DNA of 5,150 nt from an uncultured bacterium. GTDB lineage: Bacteria; Actinomycetota; Aquicultoria; SKW223; CALKMS01. Both the position numbers and the translations under genes were made by a program. The DNA lies in the NCBI GenBank assembly GCA_938091145.1, contig CALKMS010000021.1, positions 1-5,150 on the forward strand. The letters run 5' to 3'. A model generated the notes under the pieces. It made no database searches and was not told the DNA's origin. It saw only the letters and a list, made by a program, of their open reading frames with translations. Below are positions 1 through 4,650 of this stretch, in pieces (position 1 is the first letter of the stretch; each line of letters opens with the position of its first letter).

Positions 1-55
1 TGCATTCTCTCAGCTTGCGAATCTCCCGAAAAGAATCAAAAATCCACAAAAATTT

Positions 56-133
56 TGGGGTGACCGAGGGGACTTGAACCCCCAACACCTGGATCCACAG
101 TCCAGTGCTCTAACCAGTTGAGCTACGGTCACC
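56..133 (-). tRNA. tRNA-His (anticodon GTG)
   Basis: The reverse complement folds as a full cloverleaf. The acceptor stem GTGACCG pairs with CGGTCAC, the anticodon stem CTGGA pairs with TCCAG, and the seven-base loop CTGTGGA places GTG at 96-98. The T arm is GGGGG/CCCCT around TTCAAGT. The hallmark of tRNA-His is present: an extra G at position -1 (base 133) facing discriminator C73 (base 59), which HisRS needs. The CCA tail is encoded (56-58). It is the last of three tRNAs read leftwards, 80 bases beyond tRNA-Arg. A TAAAAT box at 146-151 could be a -10 element of its own, but no good -35 accompanies it, so processing from a common transcript is equally likely. Confidence 0.97.
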
Positions 134-213
134 ACAAGCTCTTTAATTTTACCTTAAAAGCTCTCAAAGTTTAACTTTCCTTTTGATAAAACCTTTTTTT
201 CAAGACTAAAACC

Positions 214-290
<77 letters not shown>

Positions 291-305
291 TAAAAAAACA
301 AAAAA

Positions 306-380
306 TGGAGCGGGAAACGGGATTCGAACCCGCGACCCTCAGCTTGGAAGGCTGATGCTCTGCCACTGAGCTATTCCCGC
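306..380 (-). tRNA. tRNA-Gly (anticodon TCC)
   Basis: The reverse complement gives acceptor stem GCGGGAA/TTCCCGC, U73 as discriminator (usual for tRNA-Gly) and encoded CCA (306-308). The anticodon stem is TCAGC/GCTGA and the loop CTTCCAA has anticodon TCC at 346-348, reading GGA/GGG. The T loop is TTCGAAT. It is the promoter-proximal member of the leftward Gly-Arg-His cluster. Confidence 0.97.
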
Positions 381-723
381 TCACTTGATTTAATATTTTA
401 ACACTTAAGAGCAAAATTTGAATAATCGAATCGTTGGCGGGCAAATAAACACCTTTTCCGTCGAAACTATCTGACTTTTAATAAGTTGAAAACAAAACCA
501 AAAACATGCCTTTTTTAATTACATCTCAAACTATCGGAAAAGTTAAAGATTCGCTAAAAATTTTGATAACGAATACGAACCGAATTTTATTAGAAAATAT
601 GAATTTAAAAAGGGGTTCTAAAAAATAATCAAGAATAAAACTTGTTGAGAAATGGATTTTTAAAATAATCAAAGACAACATGGGAAGCAAAATTAAAAAA
701 GAGAGCTCTAAAAAATCTCCATT
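381..723. other. A-rich stretch without a recognisable gene
   Basis: Apart from the tRNA promoter at its left end I see nothing functional here. All forward frames carry frequent stops and the reverse frames give no recognisable protein. The composition resembles the pseudogene that follows, so its right part may be the N-terminal end of that kinase, or another gene, decayed beyond recognition. Confidence 0.5.
395..422 (-). promoter_or_regulatory. candidate sigma-70 promoter of the Gly-Arg-His tRNA cluster
   Basis: On the minus strand a TTCAAA box (417-422; four of six matches to TTGACA) lies 16 bases before TAAAAT (395-400; five of six matches to TATAAT). The inferred start near base 388 would leave a leader of about 8 bases before tRNA-Gly. 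Position and spacing are right, but the surroundings are AT-rich and such boxes arise easily by chance. Confidence 0.4.
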
Positions 724-1095
724 CTAGAAGCTTTGGCCAAAAACTTTCGCAGCTTCTTTTTTTACCGCTTAGAACTCCATCCCAAAAAAATTTACTTACA
801 TTCGCCGGAGCGCAACGCAAACTTGTGGCTATTTTCCAGAAGAATTTTATAATGACCTTCACATCATTTTTAGAATTATCCGCCCGAAGACCTTTCAATC
901 TCAAAAAAACTAATTGAATCAAATACTCTGCCCAAAGAAAACTGGTTTTTTTCCGCTGGATTAAAAAGGATGGAAAAACTGTTTTGCTAGCCTGCACATG
1001 AGTACCCATCCAAGATTAGTTAGGAAACGTCATTGCTGGTGAAAATACTGCCAATAATTTTACCCAAGATATAGAAATTCAAAACAAAATTAGGA
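724..1095 (+). other. PAS domain 1 remnant of the kinase pseudogene
   Basis: Frame 1 from 724 gives LEALAKNF then FFYRLELHPKK. Frame 2 from 827 gives GYFPEEFYNDLHIIFRII. Frame 3 from 954 gives RWIKKDGKTVLLACT, a TGA at 999, VPIQD, a TAG at 1017, then GNVIAGENTANNFTQDIE. Joined, these match the classic PAS pattern YRLELHP..., GY.PEEFY.DP...IHP.D, RW..KDG, W..VPI.D..GN, with the second-messenger-free helix linker at the end. The FAD- or haem-binding residues that would name a ligand are not evident. Confidence 0.8.
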
Positions 1096-1098
1096 AAA

Positions 1099-1400
1099 GC
1101 TAAAATCAAATTCAGATTCTTAGCAAAAACAGCTAAAGCAGCCATTTTTATTTATCAAGGTAAGAATGCAGTCTATATCAACCCAACCAGTTCAAAACTA
1201 ATTGGTTTTACTAGAGAAAAGCTTTCAAAAGTGAAGTTCTGAGAGCTAATTCACCCTAACTTTAGAAAACAGGCTAAAGACAGAGAATTTAAAAGGCTAA
1301 GAGAAAGAAAAAACCAATCCAAAAATTGCTCGGTCAAAAGCTATGCTGGCAAATTCACAAAAAGCGGCCAAATAAAAAATTGCCCTTTTAAAAAGCCAAT
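1099..1400 (+). other. PAS domain 2 remnant of the kinase pseudogene
   Basis: Frame 1 gives KFRFLAKTAKAAIFIYQGKN, then AVYINPTSSKLIGFTREKL, KVKF, a TGA at 1240, ELIHPNFRKQ, and finally GKFTKSGQIK before a TAA at 1402. This is the textbook PAS layout, with a GIYI-like entry, FVNPA..ELTGYSREEL, FWELVHPD.R and TKDGE. The TGA falls on the tryptophan of FWELVHP. The domain's last strands are degraded. Confidence 0.85.
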
Positions 1401-1428
1401 ATAACTAAAAATATAACTAAAAAACAAA

Positions 1429-1560
1429 TGGTTTTCACTCAACCCTGACCCTATCTATAATGATGAAAAAAAATGTTATCGGAACCGTTCACATAATGAG
1501 AGACATCACCAGCATTAGAAAGGCTGAAAAAAAATTAGAAGAAATAAAGAGTTTTTGAGA
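1429..1560 (+). other. C-terminal part of a further PAS domain plus linker
   Basis: Frame 1 gives WFSLNPDPIYNDEKK. After an eight-A run (1466-1473) the reading continues in frame 2 as NVIGTVHIMRDITSIRKAEK and KLEEIKSF up to a TGA at 1556. This is the usual PAS ending, WF.L...PIYDE.G.VIGTVHIARDIT, followed by a coiled linker. It sits only about 30 bases after the remains of PAS2. Either it is PAS2's own tail after scrambling, or the first half of a separate PAS was deleted. Confidence 0.75.
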
Positions 1561-1584
1561 AATGCTTCTAACATTGTCAAAGGC

Positions 1585-1905
1585 GATATAAGCATTTTGG
1601 AAAAAATTAAACATGATTATGACTAACAAAAACCATAGAAGAGTGGTATTCCTATTCAATGCCTCTATCAGGCAAAAAATGTTTTCAGGCTTACCACAAT
1701 CAAAAAAACCTTGCAAAGCTCTTCCTCCTATCAAAGCTTTAAATCAGGTAAAGCTTCTTACAAAGTTGTGCCCAAAAGGAACTCGAAAGGAGAAATAGTG
1801 GGCTGGTTAGAACTTTTTTCCTTGATTCTGAAAGCGAAAGATAAGAAAAGTAGTCAATTATTTCGGCGATATAACTGGAGCACTAAAGCAGAAAAGAAGC
1901 TAAAA
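1585..1905 (+). other. cysteine-bearing PAS domain remnant
   Basis: Frame 1 gives GDISILEKIKHDYD. Frame 3 from 1626 gives TKTIEEWYSYSMPLSGKKCF and QAYHNQ. Frame 2 after the seven-A run at 1702-1708 gives KKPCKALPPIKAL. Frame 1 from 1741 gives SGKASYKVVPKRNSKGEIVG and WLELFS. This matches a PAS subtype with the pattern GKKCYE.YH....PC..CP...AL.TGK, followed by a GWLEL strand and an RDITERK-like end. Two of its usual three cysteines can be seen and the third position reads Leu. Confidence 0.75.
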
Positions 1906-2160
1906 CAAACCAATCGCTTCCTTAAACTTTTGAGTAAAATAAACGAAGTAATTGCACGAGCAAATAATGAAAAAAGGCTATAAAGCGAAGTTTGCAAAAT
2001 AATTGTCAAAATTGGCGGTTATCGCTTAGTTTGGATTGACTCTTTAAAAAAGAATAGAATTATCCTAGCGGCCAAATCAAAAAATCAGAGGCTCAATTAC
2101 TTTGTTGACCTTCGGCGAAAAAGAAAACACTATCTTCTTAGCACTATGCAAATCAGCTTA
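1906..2160 (+). other. GAF domain remnant
   Basis: Frame 1 gives KQTNRFLKLLSKINEVIARA, NNEKRL, a TAA at 1981, SEVCKIIVKIGGYRLVWIDS and RIILAAKSK. This matches the start of GAF domains in soluble two-component kinases (L..LS.INEAIVRA.....L..EVC.I.VE.GG.RLAWIG). After about 2080 the similarity fades, and the part normally containing the GPTG loop and the last strands is missing or unrecognisable. Confidence 0.75.
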
Positions 2161-2192
2161 TAGCAAAAATGTGCTATTTTTCAATCAGCTTA
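2151..2192 (+). repeat. 10-bp direct repeat flanking a small hairpin
   Basis: AATCAGCTTA occurs at 2151-2160 and again at 2183-2192. Between them ATAGCA (2160-2165) and TGCTAT (2172-2177) form a six-pair stem with a six-base loop, followed by T residues to 2181. It resembles a weak intrinsic terminator but sits inside the pseudogene, at the point where the GAF end and the His box should be. It may mark a small duplication or deletion. Confidence 0.35.
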
Positions 2193-2247
2193 AAAGAAAA
2201 AAACCACAAACGGATTATAAAAAAACACTGAAAAGAGTTTCAATTCA

Positions 2248-2450
2248 ATGGTAAGCTACTACTTTCTTGATGCTATTAACTTTTTCAACCCTGAAAAAAG
2301 CTTAAAGCAAAAAGAAGAGCTTTACCAAATGCTTAGAAATTCAATCACTGAAGAAGGAATGCTCTTCAAAAAAATAGAACCAATTAGAGAACCCGAGATT
2401 GATCTTGCTAGGGTGATCAAAGTAGCAATGAAACTTAATTTCGCTGACAC
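2248..2450 (+). other. kinase dimerisation (HisKA_3-like) remnant without His box
   Basis: Frame 1 gives SLKQKEELYQMLRNSITEEG, MLFKKIEPI, REPEIDLARVIKVAMKLNF. This fits the second helix of NarX/LiaS-type dimerisation domains (...L.....I.EVR.LI..LRPP) and the lead into the ATPase domain. The first helix, which should carry the conserved phospho-accepting His (E/D-LHD motif), cannot be found in any frame between 2160 and 2250; only a possible YYFLDA remnant of its end remains. Confidence 0.7.
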
Positions 2451-2518
2451 CGAAACAACAATTCACCTCTCCTGCCCTGAAAAGCTTTTCTTCACTCCAA
2501 AAAGAAGAAGGATTAAAT

Positions 2519-2798
2519 ATTTTGCGAATTATCTAAGAAGCATTATTGAGCGCTCGCAAACAACCTCAGGCTGAAAATGTTCGAGTAAAAATAATTCCAA
2601 AAGAGACCGATTGGAAGTGGAAATAAAAAAAGATGATGGAACAGGATTTGGAGAAGAAAAATTAAAAGTGGATAAGGTAGGGCACTTTGGTCTTCTGGCA
2701 ATTAAAGAGCGATCCAAAATCTTTGGTGGAAAACTTTTATCGAGACAAAGCCAGTTAAGGGAACTAAAATTAAGGTGCCAATGCCTTTAAAAACCTGA
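2519..2798 (+). other. HATPase_c domain remnant with mutated N box
   Basis: Frame 2 gives LRII, a TAA at 2534, EALLSARKQPQAENVRVKII and PKETD. Frame 1 from 2611 gives LEVEIKKDDGTGFGEEKLKV, then GHFGLLAIKERSKIFGGKL. Frame 3 from 2739 gives IETKPVKGTKIKVPMPLKT and the stop. The D box (DDGTGFG) and glycine boxes (GHFGLLAIKER, KGTKIKV) are preserved. The N box reads EALLSARKQ where the family has EAL.NA.KH. The two frame changes each fit loss of a single T (GATTG for GATTTG, CTTTTATC for CTTTTTATC). Confidence 0.88.
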
Positions 2799-2940
2799 AT
2801 AAATGAGAATAATCAGAAATATTAAAATAATTTCAACTCTTTCTCAAACCAAATTAGACTTTTTCCGTTAAATCCAAATTATGAAATCTTTTCGTCACTT
2901 CCTTCTTTAAAAATAGACGGTCCGAAGAAGTTCTACCTTC

Positions 2941-2969
2941 TTGAGAAAGCAAGCTTATTAACTTATAAT
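2941..2969 (+). promoter_or_regulatory. sigma-70-type promoter of tRNA-Pro
   Basis: TTGAGA (2941-2946; five of six matches) and a perfect TATAAT (2964-2969) are separated by exactly 17 bases. Transcription would start near 2976, giving a leader of about 21 bases before tRNA-Pro at 2997. The stretch from 2799 to 2940, between the kinase stop and this promoter, shows no gene. Confidence 0.85.
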
Positions 2970-2996
2970 GAATTTTTTGTGCTCACAATTGTTAAC

Positions 2997-3074
<78 letters not shown>

Positions 3075-3157
3075 GCTTTTTTGGTTGACAAAAAATGAAA
3101 TATCGCTTTTTAATCCGATAGGGTTCACGAAAACTAACTCGCTACAACAATAAAAAA

Positions 3158-3193
3158 GTCATTGCGAACTTTTCTAGGCGGCAAAGCGATCTC
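3158..3193. repeat. degenerate GTCATTGCGA-type dispersed palindrome, possible terminator of the rdgB operon
   Basis: The element starts GTCATTGCGA and ends GCAAAGCGATCTC. It resembles the palindrome family seen in many bacterial genomes that begins GTCATTGCGA and ends AAGCAATCTC. The arms ATTGC (3161-3165) and GCGAT (3186-3190) pair with one G-U. On the minus strand the hairpin is followed at once by six T residues (3157-3152), so it could serve as the intrinsic terminator for rdgB, about 55-90 bases past its stop. The family assignment is from memory of the motif. Confidence 0.55.
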
Positions 3194-3213
3194 AAAAAAT
3201 GGTTTTAATTATT

Positions 3214-3228
3214 CGGTGCCAGGCACCG
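3214..3228. repeat. perfect 15-bp palindrome CGGTGCC-A-GGCACCG
   Basis: Seven complementary bases on each side of a single central base lie 19 bases after the rdgB stop. GC-rich in an AT-rich spacer, the palindrome is flanked by short A/T runs (TTTT at 3229-3232 on the plus strand). It could be a small extrachromosomal-type REP element left by a REP-associated transposase, or a hairpin that shields the rdgB mRNA end. There is no good T run after it on the minus strand, so a terminator role for rdgB is less convincing than for the neighbouring palindrome. Confidence 0.6.
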
Positions 3229-3247
3229 TTTTGGACGCGGTTTATTC

Positions 3248-3841
3248 TCAAAAAAAAGCGGCCATCAACTTATCTCGTAAGCGACGAAAAGCACGTCCAC
3301 GATGGCTTAATTTATTTTTTTCCTGTAAACTCAACTCGGCCAGAGTTTTATTATTTCCCTCAGGGATAAAAATCGGGTCATACCCGAAACCATTACTACC
3401 TTTAGGTTCAAAGCTTATCCTTCCCTCAAGCACCCCTTCAGCTGTAATCACCTCGCCAGATGGAGAAAGATACAATGCCACACAACGAAAACGAGCTCTC
3501 CGTCCATCTTCAGGTACCTTCTCTAACTCCCTCAAAAGCTTTCTCACTTTCTCTTCATCCGTCGCTTTTTCTCCAGCATAGCGAGCTGAGTTAACCCCTG
3601 GTCTACCTCCCAAAGCTTCTACTTCCAAACCTGAATCATCAGCCACCACAGCTAGATTAAACCTTTTAACTAAAGCCTTCGCTTTTAAATAAGCGTTTTC
3701 TTCGTAAGTCTTCCCACTTTCCTCAATTTCTTCCCACTCGCCCACTTCTTCATAACTCAGAAGCTTTACTCCTGGTAAAACCAGTATTTTTTTTATTTCC
3801 TTTATTTTGCCTTTATTTTTGGAAGCAATAAGAATTTTCAT
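3248..3841 (-). CDS. rdgB: XTP/dITP pyrophosphatase (RdgB/HAM1 family)
   Basis: This 197-residue protein hydrolyses non-canonical purine triphosphates (XTP, ITP, dITP) to the monophosphate plus pyrophosphate in the cytoplasm, keeping deaminated bases out of DNA and RNA. Family motifs, in order: ASKNKGKIKEI at residues 6-16 (substrate and metal site), SGKTYEENAYLKA at 42-54, ADDSGLEVEALGGRPGVNSA at 67-86 with the expected catalytic Asp69, GFGYDPIFIP at 151-160 and SHRGRAF at 179-185 (base recognition). The length is normal and the gene ends in TGA. The ATG at 3841 is preceded by a GGTGAGG ribosome site seven bases away that overlaps the rph stop. Spacing to rph is nine bases, so the two are cotranscribed and probably translationally coupled. 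The rph-rdgB pairing is widely conserved. Confidence 0.97.
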   Translation of the reverse strand: MKILIASKNKGKIKEIKKILVLPGVKLLSYEEVGEWEEIEESGKTYEENAYLKAKALVKRFNLAVVADDSGLEVEALGGRPGVNSARYAGEKATDEEKVRKLLRELEKVPEDGRRARFRCVALYLSPSGEVITAEGVLEGRISFEPKGSNGFGYDPIFIPEGNNKTLAELSLQEKNKLSHRGRAFRRLRDKLMAAFF

Positions 3842-3848
3842 AAGAAAG

Positions 3849-3855
3849 CCTCACC
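3849..3855 (-). promoter_or_regulatory. rdgB ribosome binding site overlapping the rph stop
   Basis: GGTGAGG on the minus strand lies seven bases before the rdgB ATG and includes the TGA that ends rph. A ribosome terminating on rph would sit on the rdgB start signal, which supports the chosen start and suggests coupling. Confidence 0.7.
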
Positions 3856-4573
3856 CGATTAAACCAAGTGCCTTCCGCTGTTCATTTATTAACTTTTCAA
3901 TTCCCTTTTCAGCTAAATCAAGCAATTTATTATGCTCTTCACGACTAAACGCTCTTTTTTCAGCCGTTCCCTGAATTTCAACCAGAGTTTTATTTTCAGT
4001 CATCACCACATTCATATCTACTTCGGCTTCAAAATCCTCTTCATAACAAAGATCAAGCAAGGGAACTCCTTCAACCACCCCAACGCTGACTGCGGCCACA
4101 AACTCTCTGATAGGTAAATTTAAAAGTTCACCCTTGTTAACTAAACAAGAAAGGGCATCATAAAGGGCGATAAACCCACCAGTTATGGCAGCAGTGCGTG
4201 TTCCACCATCGGCTCGGATAACATCGCAGTCAATTAAAATGGTTCGCTCGCCCAGAGTTTCTAAGTTTACTACCGACCGAAGGCTTCGACCGATAAGCCG
4301 TCTTATTTCTTGGGAGCGACCGGAAACCTTCATCCCAACTTCCCGGGCAATCCTTAGAGGCGCAGAGCGAGGCAACATTCCGTACTCAGCAGTAATCCAA
4401 CCCTGACCACTCCCTTTTAAAAAAGGGGGCACCTTATCCTCCACAGTTGCAGCAATTATCAACCAAGTATTCCCCATCTCCAGATAAACCGAACCTTCAG
4501 CATAAGGATAAAAGTTTCGAACAATCTTTAAAGTTCTTAACTCATCGTAACTTCTTCCATCAGGCCTTTCCAT
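3851..4573 (-). CDS. rph: ribonuclease PH
   Basis: This 240-residue phosphorolytic 3'-5' exoribonuclease trims precursor tRNA 3' ends using inorganic phosphate and releases nucleoside diphosphates. It acts as a ring-shaped hexamer in the cytoplasm. Visible motifs: RPDGR at residues 3-7, GSGQGWITAEYGMLPRS at 54-70, GRSQEIRRLIGRSLRSVV at 85-102 with the phosphate-binding Arg86, CDVIRADGGTRTAAITG at 116-132 with Arg126, EEDFEAEVDMNVVMT at 178-192 with acidic metal-ligand candidates Asp180 and Asp186, and EIQGTAEKRAFS at 199-210. Length is normal and the whole family profile is intact. The ATG at 4573 has an AAAGGAG ribosome site six bases upstream. The gene follows the hydrolase gene after 77 bases and precedes rdgB by nine. 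All four tRNAs in this window encode CCA, so its role here would be trimming past CCA. Confidence 0.98.
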   Translation of the reverse strand: MERPDGRSYDELRTLKIVRNFYPYAEGSVYLEMGNTWLIIAATVEDKVPPFLKGSGQGWITAEYGMLPRSAPLRIAREVGMKVSGRSQEIRRLIGRSLRSVVNLETLGERTILIDCDVIRADGGTRTAAITGGFIALYDALSCLVNKGELLNLPIREFVAAVSVGVVEGVPLLDLCYEEDFEAEVDMNVVMTENKTLVEIQGTAEKRAFSREEHNKLLDLAEKGIEKLINEQRKALGLIG

Positions 4574-4579
4574 TTTCTT

Positions 4580-4586
4580 CTCCTTT
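4580..4586 (-). promoter_or_regulatory. rph ribosome binding site
   Basis: AAAGGAG on the minus strand, six bases before ATG at 4573, is a near-perfect Shine-Dalgarno sequence and fixes the rph start. Confidence 0.85.
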
Positions 4587-4650
4587 CAAACCTAATCTAA
4601 CCAAGAATCTGCAAAAACATCTAACTCTCTTCTAATCCATTTTCTTTCCA

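Larger units (their letters stand above)
724..2798 (+). pseudogene. decayed multi-PAS/GAF sensor histidine kinase
   Basis: No single open frame covers this tract, but joining pieces from the three forward frames gives a clear soluble sensor kinase in the family's order: PAS1 (724-1095), PAS2 (1099-1400), the tail of a further PAS with linker (1429-1560), a cysteine-bearing PAS (1585-1905), GAF (1906-2160), dimerisation remnant (2248-2450) and HATPase (2519-2798). Intact kinases of this NarX/LiaS type sense through PAS/GAF and phosphorylate a LuxR-type regulator. Here frame changes occur at about 905-950, 1095, 1466-1473, 1702-1708, 1739, 2611 and 2737, mostly in A or T runs. In-frame stops lie at 999, 1017, 1240, 1556, 1981 and 2534. 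The His box is missing and the HATPase N box is mutated. The C-terminus is natural: after the last glycine box the frame reads KIKVPMPLKT and stops at 2796. No transmembrane segment is visible. The true start may lie upstream of 724. A sequencing artefact is unlikely because rph and rdgB in the same window are intact. Confidence 0.9.

Noticed and set aside
20..60. Intrinsic terminator after tRNA-His on the minus strand
   Set aside because: T-rich runs are present but no stem of useful length with an acceptable loop can be drawn.
541..630. Possible receiver-domain remnant (reads DSLKILITNTNRILLENM)
   Set aside because: It loosely recalls the start of a response regulator (ILI.D.N.I..E), but nothing after it fits and there is no room for a receiver before the PAS domain.
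629..1009. 126-codon open frame on the minus strand
   Set aside because: It is antisense to the PAS1 remnant, has no recognisable domain, and its Phe/Lys-rich composition is what A-rich coding DNA gives in reverse.
999..1558. Alternative genetic code with TGA read as Trp
   Set aside because: rdgB and rph both end in TGA at their normal family length, the same tract also uses TGG for Trp, and frame changes plus TAA/TAG stops remain even if TGA is read through.
3162..3581. 139-codon open frame on the plus strand
   Set aside because: It is antisense to rdgB and covers the palindromic repeats; rdgB on the other strand is unmistakable.
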